Positions 57,418-64,000 of a stretch of DNA of 64,000 bases are shown here, piece after piece. Numbering within the stretch: the first letter of the stretch is position 1; each line of letters starts with the position of its first letter. The DNA comes from Lewinellaceae bacterium (lineage in GTDB: Bacteria; Bacteroidota; Bacteroidia; Chitinophagales; Saprospiraceae). The position numbers and the translations under genes are program-made. The stretch lies in contig JADJFA010000015.1 in assembly GCA_016708875.1 (NCBI GenBank), positions 62,001 through 126,000 on the forward strand. The letters are read 5' to 3'. Below the pieces are notes generated by a model. That model searched no databases. It was not told the origin of the DNA and saw only the letters and a list, made by a program, of their open reading frames with translations.

Positions 57418-58758
57418 TTAAACTATTTGGGTCTCCCCCACCAACCCATAATTCCTTTCCATACACAACCTAGGCTCATTCACGTGCCACTCAAACTCCT
57501 CCCTGAAATGCCGGATTGCTGCGCTTACCGGCCAAGCCGCAGCATCGCCTAAAGGACAAATCGTATTACCCTCGATTTTCTTTGCCACATCCACCAACAG
57601 GTCAATATCGCTCATTTTGCCCGCGCCATTTTCCAGACGGTGCAGCACTTTTTCCATCCAGCCCGTGCCTTCGCGGCAGGGTGAGCATTGTCCGCAGGAC
57701 TCGTGGGCGTAGAAACGGGCAAAATTCCAGGTATTGCGCACGATGCATTGGTCTTCGTCGTACACGATGAAGCCGCCAGAACCCAGCATCGAACCAGTTG
57801 CAAAACCGCCATCGGCGAGGCTTTCATAGGTCATCAAACGGTCTTCGCCTGCCGCTGTTTTGCAAACGAGGTAATGGGGCAGAATGGGTACGGATGAACC
57901 CCCAGGCACACATGCTTTGAGTTTTTTGCCACGTTTGATGCCGCCACACCACTCGTCGGAGTAGATGAACTCCTCCACGGTAATGCTCATCTCGATTTCG
58001 TACACACCAGGTTTGTTGATATTCCCTCCCGCCGAGATGAGTTTCGTTCCAGTGCTTTTGCCAATGCCGATTTTGGCGTATTCGTCGCCGCCGTCGTTGA
58101 CGATGGGTACTACTGCTGCGATGGTTTCCACGTTGTTTACCACCGTTGGACATTGCCAGAGGCCTTTCACAGCAGGGAACGGCGGTTTGATACGCGGGTT
58201 ACCACGTTTGCCTTCGAGACTTTCCAGCAACGCGGTTTCTTCGCCACAGATGTAAGCGCCGGCGCCGATGTTCACATACATATCAAGGTCATACCCCGAG
58301 CCAAGAATGTTTTTTCCCAGCCAGCCCTTCTCATAAGCCTCTGCAATGGCTTTTTCGAGGATGAACAAAATCCAGGAATATTCCCCCCGGATGTAAATAT
58401 AAGAGGTGTTCGCGCCCAGCGCAAACGAGGAGGTAATCATCCCTTCGATGAGCAGGTGCGGGATTTTCTCCATCAGATAGCGGTCCTTGAAAGTACCCGG
58501 CTCGCTCTCGTCGGCATTGCAAACGAGGTATCGTGGCACACCCTCGGGCTTGGCGAGGAACGACCATTTCATCCCGGTCGGGAAGCCTGCGCCACCGCGA
58601 CCACGTAGGCCGGATTTTTTCACTTCTTCTACCACGGCGTCAGGCGACATGGTTTTCAAAGCCTTTTCCACGGAGCGGTAGCCGCCGTTTTTGCGGTACA
58701 CTTCGTAAGTGTGGATGCCCGGTACTTGGGCGTGTTCTAAGAGTAATTTGCGACCCAT
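57418..58758 (-). CDS. nuoF: NADH-quinone oxidoreductase subunit F
   Basis: This is the NADH- and FMN-binding subunit, 446 residues. The NADH/FMN site motif GLRGRGGAGFPTGMKW, the FMN motif GAGAYICGEETALLESLEG and the N3 cluster cysteines ESCGQCSPCREGTGWM with NTICPLGDAA are present. The extreme C-terminus after RNYGLVGE (TQIV) lies at the junction with the decayed block, so the last residues may have been replaced. Confidence 0.95.
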   Translation of the reverse strand: MGRKLLLEHAQVPGIHTYEVYRKNGGYRSVEKALKTMSPDAVVEEVKKSGLRGRGGAGFPTGMKWSFLAKPEGVPRYLVCNADESEPGTFKDRYLMEKIPHLLIEGMITSSFALGANTSYIYIRGEYSWILFILEKAIAEAYEKGWLGKNILGSGYDLDMYVNIGAGAYICGEETALLESLEGKRGNPRIKPPFPAVKGLWQCPTVVNNVETIAAVVPIVNDGGDEYAKIGIGKSTGTKLISAGGNINKPGVYEIEMSITVEEFIYSDEWCGGIKRGKKLKACVPGGSSVPILPHYLVCKTAAGEDRLMTYESLADGGFATGSMLGSGGFIVYDEDQCIVRNTWNFARFYAHESCGQCSPCREGTGWMEKVLHRLENGAGKMSDIDLLVDVAKKIEGNTICPLGDAAAWPVSAAIRHFREEFEWHVNEPRLCMERNYGLVGETQIV

Positions 58759-58790
58759 TATTTTTTCAATAAATTGAAAATCAATTAGAT

Positions 58791-59156
58791 TTAGCCAATT
58801 AAATCCGCCATCAACTGTCCCGGCTCGATAATCGCGCCTTCAAATCGGGTATTCGGGCAAACGGCAATCATAGCACCATCTTCATCCAGTTCCTGAAGCC
58901 ATTCGAGCAATTCTTCCATTTCGACTTCTTCAATTTCGTGTCCCTCAAATCCTGCGGCGTCGCGGAATGCCGCGGCAAGCGAGGCATCGTGGAACAATGG
59001 AAGTATATCGCTGTCGTCATTGTCGCCCAGCAAGGCCCAGCCTTCATCGTCCGAGATGCCGAAAACCGATTTGTTCTTGGCAACGGTGTCAATAAAAAGT
59101 GCCAGGCGTTCTTCGCCGGACTTCTTGAAAACTGCGGTTATTTCTGTTGATGTCAT
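58791..59156 (-). CDS. DUF2750 domain protein
   Basis: This is a 121-residue acidic cytosolic protein with the DUF2750 pattern: ERLALFIDTVAKNKSVFGIS, DDEGWALLGDNDDSD, ILPLFHDASLAAAF and LLEWLQELDEDGAMIAVCPN. ATG 59156 starts MTSTEITAVFKK; the longer frame to 59252 overlaps the upstream paralogue. The function is unknown. It lies between the second DUF2750 gene and nuoF. Confidence 0.8.
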   Translation of the reverse strand: MTSTEITAVFKKSGEERLALFIDTVAKNKSVFGISDDEGWALLGDNDDSDILPLFHDASLAAAFRDAAGFEGHEIEEVEMEELLEWLQELDEDGAMIAVCPNTRFEGAIIEPGQLMADLIG

Positions 59157-59205
59157 GATTTGATTGATTCGATTATCCGATTGAGCGATTGTTTCGATTA
59201 CTGTG

Positions 59206-59604
59206 TTATCCCTGTTCTTTTTCAAATTCAGCCTCAAAATCTTCCCGAACAACCTCTGGGCGCATCACTGCGCTCTGGAAATTTGGGGTGGGAAAGACAG
59301 CGACCCTCATTTTCTGTTCTTGAAAATCTTCCAACCATTCGAAAAACTCGTACAAATCCAAGGCCTCTACCCGGAACTCGTCAAACCCACCTTCCTTCTG
59401 AAAAATTTCGACAAACTCCGGATTCGGAAACACTGCCAGCGCATCCCCTTCTTCGCCCTCAATTTCCAGCATCAACCAGCCTTCATCGTCTGCCAAACCC
59501 CAAACTTCTTCCTCGGCTGCTACGGTTCTGATAAAATATTTGTAGCGGCTTTCGGGCTTTCGAGCCAGTATTTCTTCGATTTCTTTTTTTGTAAGTTGTG
59601 CCAT
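59206..59604 (-). CDS. DUF2750 domain protein, second copy
   Basis: This is a 132-residue acidic paralogue of the 58791 gene, with RYKYFIRTVAAEEEVWGLAD, DEGWLMLEIEGEEGDALAVF and FFEWLEDFQEQKMRVAVFPT. A tandem pair inside the nuo operon is unusual; a link to NuoE/NuoF is unproven. It lies two bases from the lipoprotein gene. Confidence 0.8.
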   Translation of the reverse strand: MAQLTKKEIEEILARKPESRYKYFIRTVAAEEEVWGLADDEGWLMLEIEGEEGDALAVFPNPEFVEIFQKEGGFDEFRVEALDLYEFFEWLEDFQEQKMRVAVFPTPNFQSAVMRPEVVREDFEAEFEKEQG

Positions 59605-59606
59605 AA

Positions 59607-60182
59607 TCAGTTGGTTTTTAAGAATTTACCTAATATCCAGCCTGTCTCCCCGTTCATTCGTTTCACCTTATACCAGGTAGAATAGGTAATCGTTTCTACC
59701 ACACTAGCATCCACTTCGGCGGTTAATTTGCCTTTTTGCGGATCCTGGTAGCTTATCCGATACAGATTTCCTTCAGACTTGTATTCCTCAATAATCACAG
59801 CCTTCCCTTTGAGCAAATTTGCCTCGCCACCGCTACCTTTCAAGGTGATGGATTTATTTAAAATGGCCTCACTTTCGTTGTTCACATTTTTGGTTTCCAA
59901 AACCTCAACTTTTTCACTGTTTTCAAAACTGCCGATTTTTTCGGACTGCACACTAGCCTCTTTCCGCATGGTTACATTGCTGCCGGTGATGATTCCTTTT
60001 GGACTGTATGGCTGCGCTGTATCGGCTTCGGTGCGCGAAATACTGGTCACCGTTTCATTCACACGATTCTGGGGCAGGGGCTCTGATGGGCTGACTTGCA
60101 CCGCTTCGTTTTTAGGACCCACATCATTTTTACAAGCAACAAAGGCCGCACCAAGAAGGATAAAAAAGGCTAATTGCTTCAT
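59607..60182 (-). CDS. SH3-like lipoprotein
   Basis: This is a 191-residue lipoprotein. The lipobox is AAFVAC (N-terminus MKQLAFFILLG), a disordered linker follows, and then SH3-like segments (GSNVTMRKEASVQSEKIGSF and STWYKVKRMNGETGWILGKF). It is similar in layout to the N-terminal part of the 43007 lipoprotein. It probably faces the periplasm. It lies in the nuo operon between nuoE and the DUF2750 pair. Confidence 0.75.
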   Translation of the reverse strand: MKQLAFFILLGAAFVACKNDVGPKNEAVQVSPSEPLPQNRVNETVTSISRTEADTAQPYSPKGIITGSNVTMRKEASVQSEKIGSFENSEKVEVLETKNVNNESEAILNKSITLKGSGGEANLLKGKAVIIEEYKSEGNLYRISYQDPQKGKLTAEVDASVVETITYSTWYKVKRMNGETGWILGKFLKTN

Positions 60183-60215
60183 GATAAATGATTTATATTG
60201 AAAAACGATTTTGTT

Positions 60216-60758
60216 TCAATGCATTTTCCAGGTCCCCTTGTCAATCTTCCCCGCCTTACAATCTTCGATAAACTGGTCAATCTTCCCGGCATCAAGATGT
60301 TCATGGTAAAATTCCCCGACCTGCATCATTGGCGCGTAACCACAGGCGCCGAGGCATTCTACTTCTTTGATGGTGAACATACCATCAGGTGTAGTCTGGT
60401 TTTTCCCAATGCCAAGTTTGAGTTTGGTGTATTCGATCAACAACTCCGCGCCTTCGATGGCGCAAGGCCCTGTGTGGCAAAATTCGAGCACATACTTGCC
60501 TACCGGACTGAGGTTGTACATGGAATAAAAACTGGCCACCTCGTATACTTCGATGGGTTTTATGCCTAATACGCCCGCAACCTCATCCATGGCGGCTACG
60601 CTTAGCCAGCCTTGATTCTCCTCCTGCGCAATGTGCAAGGCCCGAAGAATGGCGCTTTTGGCTCGGCCTTCAGGATATTTTTTCGTCAGGCCCTGCACTT
60701 CTGCGAGGGCGGCTGAAGAATATTTGAACGGTGTTCCGTTTTGCGTTGTGGTGTGCAT
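60216..60758 (-). CDS. nuoE: NADH-quinone oxidoreductase subunit E
   Basis: This is the thioredoxin-like 2Fe-2S subunit of complex I, 180 residues. The cluster cysteines are in FCHTGPC and CLGACGYAPMMQV. It is intact. Confidence 0.94.
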   Translation of the reverse strand: MHTTTQNGTPFKYSSAALAEVQGLTKKYPEGRAKSAILRALHIAQEENQGWLSVAAMDEVAGVLGIKPIEVYEVASFYSMYNLSPVGKYVLEFCHTGPCAIEGAELLIEYTKLKLGIGKNQTTPDGMFTIKEVECLGACGYAPMMQVGEFYHEHLDAGKIDQFIEDCKAGKIDKGTWKMH

Positions 60759-60777
60759 ATTCAGTCAAATATTTCGA

Positions 60778-61239
60778 TCAATTGGATGGGTCGCTTTGGG
60801 GTGTTGGTGTTGTCAGTTTGAATGTCAATGGTAAGGTAAATGTTACCCGTACTTCTCCGTTTGCCCAGCCTGGTACCCATTTTGGCATATTTGCAATGAG
60901 TCGGATGGCCTCTTTATTTAGCAATCGGTGAACACCTTTTACTACTTTTACATTGCTCACTGATCCGTCTCTTTCAACTACAAATTGAACGTAAACCTTA
61001 CCTTGAATTCCTTTTTTAAAGGCCCGTTTGGGGTAAACAAGGTGGTCATTGATGTATTTGCACATAGCCTCTTCGCCTCCCGGAAACGCTGGGGCTTGCT
61101 CGTAACGCATCTTGCCCTGTTCGTCCCGGTATTTATACATGCTCGCGGTGTCGGGCATGAGACTGCTCAAATTATCCCTCTGTTGGCTAAATCCCGTAGT
61201 GCTGATAATTAACAGAAGAAAGAAGCATAATCTTTTCAT
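60778..61239 (-). CDS. Secreted TonB C-terminal domain protein
   Basis: This is a 153-residue protein with a signal peptide (MKRLCFFLLLIISTTGFS) and a TonB-C domain (PAFPGGEEAMCKYINDHLVYP, GIQGKVYVQFVVERDGSVSN, PKWVPGWANGEVRVTFTLPL). The TonB membrane anchor and proline-rich linker are missing, as in many Bacteroidota stand-alone TonB-C proteins. It is inserted between nuoE and nuoD. Confidence 0.8.
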   Translation of the reverse strand: MKRLCFFLLLIISTTGFSQQRDNLSSLMPDTASMYKYRDEQGKMRYEQAPAFPGGEEAMCKYINDHLVYPKRAFKKGIQGKVYVQFVVERDGSVSNVKVVKGVHRLLNKEAIRLIANMPKWVPGWANGEVRVTFTLPLTFKLTTPTPQSDPSN

Positions 61240-61260
61240 AGCCAGGTGCTTTTGAGATTT

Positions 61261-62466
61261 TCAAGCGTCTAACTCCCCGGCAATAACGTTCATTGAACTC
61301 ATTGTCAAAATAGCATCTGAGAGCATTGAACCTTTAATCATTTCAGGATACGCCTGGTAGAATATGAAGCAAGGCCGACGGAAATGCAATCGGTAGGGCT
61401 GGCGACCACCATCACTCACGAGGTAAAAACCAAGTTCGCCGTTGCCGCCTTCAACACTGTGATACACCTCTCCGACGGGCACTGGAACCTCTGCCATAAC
61501 CACTTTGAAATGATAAATGAGCGCCTCCATTTTGGTGTACACATCGGGTTTGTCGGGAAGGTAATAGTCAGGCACTTCGGCGTGGTATTCGCCTTCAGGC
61601 AGATTGTTGTATGCCTGGTGGATGATTCGCAAACTCTGGCGGATTTCCTCCTGGCGCACACAGAATCGGTCGTACGTATCGCCGTTGACGCCCACTGGAA
61701 TGTCAAACTCAAAATCTCCGTATCTGCTGTAAGGCGACATCGCCCGGACATCATAATCTACGCCAGCAGCCCGGAGGTTTGGACCAGTAAACCCATAAGC
61801 CATGGCACGTTCTGCAGTGATAGGCCCAGCCCCGATGCAGCGATCCATAAAAATGCGGTTGCGCTCCAACAGTCCGGTAAACTCCTCAAAACGAGCCGGG
61901 AAGGTTTTCAGGAAATCCTTTAGTTTTTTATGGAAAACAGGCGTAAAATCGCGTTCCATGCCCCCAATTCGTCCTATGTTGGTCGTCAAACGCGAACCGC
62001 AAACTTCCTCGAACAACTCATAAATCCGCTCTCGCTCCTGAAACATATAGGTGAAACCAGTGAGCGCCCCTGTGTCCACACCGATCACGGTATTGCATAC
62101 CAGGTGGTCGGCAATGCGCGAAAGTTCCATGATGATTACCCGCATGTACTCCGCCCGTTTTGGCAGTTCGCAGCCAATGAGTTTTTCGACCGTCATGTGC
62201 CAACCCATGTTGTTGATAGGGGAGGAACAATAGTTTAACCGGTCTGTGAGCGGCGTCACTTGATAATAAGGCCGATGTTCAGCAATTTTTTCAAATGCAC
62301 GGTGAATGTAGCCGATGGTTGGTTCTGCGCTGACAATGCGTTCGCCATCCATCTTCAGCACATTTTGGAAAATGCCGTGCGTGGCCGGGTGGGTAGGCCC
62401 CAGGTTAAGGGTTGCGAGTTCTCCGTCGAGGCTATCGAGGGAGGAAAAGTATGATTGGACTTGCAT
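61261..62466 (-). CDS. nuoD: NADH-quinone oxidoreductase subunit D
   Basis: This is the quinone-site subunit related to hydrogenase large subunits, 401 residues. Signatures are LGPTHPATHGIFQNVLKM, GYIHRAFEKIAEHRPYYQ and GEVYHSVEGGNGELGFYLVS. It is separate from NuoC here. It is intact. Confidence 0.95.
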   Translation of the reverse strand: MQVQSYFSSLDSLDGELATLNLGPTHPATHGIFQNVLKMDGERIVSAEPTIGYIHRAFEKIAEHRPYYQVTPLTDRLNYCSSPINNMGWHMTVEKLIGCELPKRAEYMRVIIMELSRIADHLVCNTVIGVDTGALTGFTYMFQERERIYELFEEVCGSRLTTNIGRIGGMERDFTPVFHKKLKDFLKTFPARFEEFTGLLERNRIFMDRCIGAGPITAERAMAYGFTGPNLRAAGVDYDVRAMSPYSRYGDFEFDIPVGVNGDTYDRFCVRQEEIRQSLRIIHQAYNNLPEGEYHAEVPDYYLPDKPDVYTKMEALIYHFKVVMAEVPVPVGEVYHSVEGGNGELGFYLVSDGGRQPYRLHFRRPCFIFYQAYPEMIKGSMLSDAILTMSSMNVIAGELDA

Positions 62467-62478
62467 AATTTCAGGTTC

Positions 62479-63012
62479 TTAGTCAAAACTTTGGCCCACA
62501 TGACCATCCCGCCCAAAGAAGCGATCATCCTTGTCAGTTCGGGTGCCATCTTCCAAACGATATTCCTTCCGCATCGGAAACACCTCCATGTCATCCACAT
62601 TCAAGATACGGCGCAGGTCGGGGTGGCCGGTAAAAATGACTCCAAAAAAGTCGTATTCCTGTCGTTCCATCCAGTTTGCTGTAGGCCAAAGGCCTGTCGC
62701 TGTGGGCACATGAGGGTCGTCTATTGGGAAAAATATCTTGAGGCGTATCCGCACATTTTGTTGCCAATTGTGCAAGTGGTACACCACACCCAGTTCTTGT
62801 CCGGCATTATCAGGGTAATGAATTGCACAGAGCGTGGTCAGAAAATTGAAACCCAATTGCTCGTCATCGCGAAGCAGCAGAAGCAGTTCAATGATTTGCT
62901 CGCGGGTGGTATGGATATTGAGAATGCCATCGCGTGCAATTTCCGAGGAAAGTGCTGCGCCGGGCATTTTTTCGGCAAGTTGGGCGAGGATTTGTTCGTT
63001 CGAGAGCGTCAT
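62479..63012 (-). CDS. nuoC: NADH-quinone oxidoreductase subunit C
   Basis: This is a 177-residue peripheral subunit. The family signature PTATGLWPTANWMERQEYDF is seen with DDRFFGRDGHVGQ at the C-terminus. It overlaps nuoB by one base (TAATG), a translational coupling. Confidence 0.94.
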   Translation of the reverse strand: MTLSNEQILAQLAEKMPGAALSSEIARDGILNIHTTREQIIELLLLLRDDEQLGFNFLTTLCAIHYPDNAGQELGVVYHLHNWQQNVRIRLKIFFPIDDPHVPTATGLWPTANWMERQEYDFFGVIFTGHPDLRRILNVDDMEVFPMRKEYRLEDGTRTDKDDRFFGRDGHVGQSFD

Positions 63013-63554
63013 TATCCTATTTGATATTTCTCTAAAAGATGCTGGTATTCAGGCGAATGCCGACGGCGCAAGGGCTCATTTTTGACCAATTCCTGAATCT
63101 TCATGATCCCGTCAATGACCTGCTCCGGACGAGGAGGGCAGCCAGGGATATAAACATCTACAGGAATTACTTTGTCAATGCCTTGCAGCACAGAGTACGA
63201 GTCGAAAATACCGCCAGAACTGGCACAGGCTCCCATGGCAAGCACCCATTTTGGCTCTGCCATTTGGGTGTACACTTGCTTGAGAATCGGTCCCATTTTT
63301 TTGGCGATCGTGCCCATCACCATGAGCAGGTCTGCCTGGCGCGGTGAAAACGAAAGCCGTTCCATGCCGAAGCGGGCCAGATCGTAGTTGCTCCCCATAG
63401 TCGCCATAAATTCAATACCGCAACACGAGGTAGCAAACGGCAATGGCCAAAGCGAATTAGCCCTGGCCAAACCCACTACAGAGGATAATTTGGTAGCGAA
63501 AAAACCTTCTCCTCCAAGGCCTTCAGGCATTTCTGCTGGAATAATTTTGCTCAT
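63012..63554 (-). CDS. nuoB: NADH-quinone oxidoreductase subunit B
   Basis: This subunit carries the N2 4Fe-4S cluster. Cysteines are in FATSCCGIEFMATMG, AMGACASSGG and YIPGCPPRPEQ. It has 180 residues and is intact. Confidence 0.95.
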   Translation of the reverse strand: MSKIIPAEMPEGLGGEGFFATKLSSVVGLARANSLWPLPFATSCCGIEFMATMGSNYDLARFGMERLSFSPRQADLLMVMGTIAKKMGPILKQVYTQMAEPKWVLAMGACASSGGIFDSYSVLQGIDKVIPVDVYIPGCPPRPEQVIDGIMKIQELVKNEPLRRRHSPEYQHLLEKYQIG

Positions 63555-63650
63555 AATTCAAACTATGATGTAAGAACCATGATGTTTGAAATGGAACTTG
63601 AAACGTTTGTTGCGTTTATAGTTCATCCATCACAGTTCATAGTTAGATAC

Positions 63651-64000
63651 TTATTTATCCCACTCAAACGCTCCTTTCCGAAGCACATAGTAGAACCCGA
63701 CCAAGAACACCGCTACAAACATCAGCACCGCAAAAAAGCCATCCGTGCCCATTGCCCTAAAATTGACGGCATAAGGATAAAAGAAAATTACTTCCACATC
63801 GAACAACACGAACAAGATGGCGGTCATCAAATATTTGATGGAAACGGGAATACGGGCATTGCCTTGCGACTCGATGCCGCATTCAAAATTCTCATCTTTC
63901 TTTTTGCTGCTGCGGCGCGGTCCAAGTTTTGGTACCACAATGAGTACCAATGCGACAAACCCTAGTGCCACAAGGGATTGCATGATGACGGGTAGGTATC
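63651..64000 (-). CDS. nuoA: NADH-quinone oxidoreductase subunit A (5' end beyond the window)
   Basis: This is a three-helix membrane subunit. The conserved FECGIESQGNARIPVSIKY and FVLFDVEVIFFYPYAVNF are visible. The codons upstream of the ATG at 63983 stay open to the right edge and read YLPVI, which matches the usual NuoA N-terminus, so the true start lies outside the window. It heads the nuo operon. The 96 bases before nuoB contain only short AGTTCAT repeats. Confidence 0.92.
   Translation of the reverse strand, partial: YLPVIMQSLVALGFVALVLIVVPKLGPRRSSKKKDENFECGIESQGNARIPVSIKYLMTAILFVLFDVEVIFFYPYAVNFRAMGTDGFFAVLMFVAVFLVGFYYVLRKGAFEWDK

Overview
The window looks like a chromosome segment of a Bacteroidota bacterium, probably of the Saprospiria/Chitinophagia type (inference). 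The signs are three large secreted proteins, two of them with clear type IX secretion (T9SS) C-terminal sorting regions, a TonB-linked outer-membrane barrel, LytS/LytTR regulators, a DUF2723 membrane protein, paired OmpH/Skp chaperones, an A-N Nuo operon with a short NuoG, and promoters with a TAnnTTTG -7 box. No rRNA, tRNA, CRISPR array, phage or transposase gene was seen.

Layout. 1-3743: methionine synthase metH, cut by the left edge. 3825-6787: two tandem GT22-type membrane glycosyltransferases. 6944-7995: two OmpH/Skp chaperones. 8367-14024: histidine ammonia-lyase, a ferredoxin-NADP reductase, a small membrane protein and a penicillin-acylase-family hydrolase. 14247-14312: a candidate small RNA. 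14513-19062: a giant HYR-repeat T9SS protein. 19350-26839: TPR membrane protein, UvrD-like helicase-nuclease, TonB-linked receptor, haem-binding protein. 26968-29502: LytS kinase with two convergent LytTR regulators. 29649-42908: AIM24-like protein, OsmC, DUF2723, two more secreted proteins, thioredoxin, rhomboid, RlmH, AhpD-like protein. 43007-44199: SH3-like lipoprotein. 44294-64000 (minus strand): the complete complex I operon in the order A-B-C-D-E-F-G-H-I-J-K-L-M-N, with unrelated genes interleaved (TonB-C protein, SH3 lipoprotein, two DUF2750 proteins, S4 protein, small membrane protein) and broken between nuoF and nuoG by an AT-rich 3.9-kb block of decayed genes.

Two themes stand out. 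First, the segment is full of short palindromes and ATTGGTGATTGG-type repeats, most of them intergenic, but some fused in frame into proteins: two in MetH, one in the signal-peptide region of the TonB receptor, one at the C-terminus of the S4 protein, and one supplying the helicase stop codon. This resembles the protein-invading palindromic elements of Rickettsia. Second, many conserved genes (nuoL, nuoI, trxA, metH, a GT22 gene, the acylase, the HYR gene) carry single-base frameshifts, mostly in homopolymer runs. This is best explained by sequencing error, so the broken genes should be read with caution. The nuoF-nuoG block has a much higher frameshift density and contains remnants of an AAA ATPase + TOPRIM-like DUF3226 pair (OLD/PARIS-like in architecture), an RlaP-type nucleotidyltransferase and a truncated NYN-domain gene.
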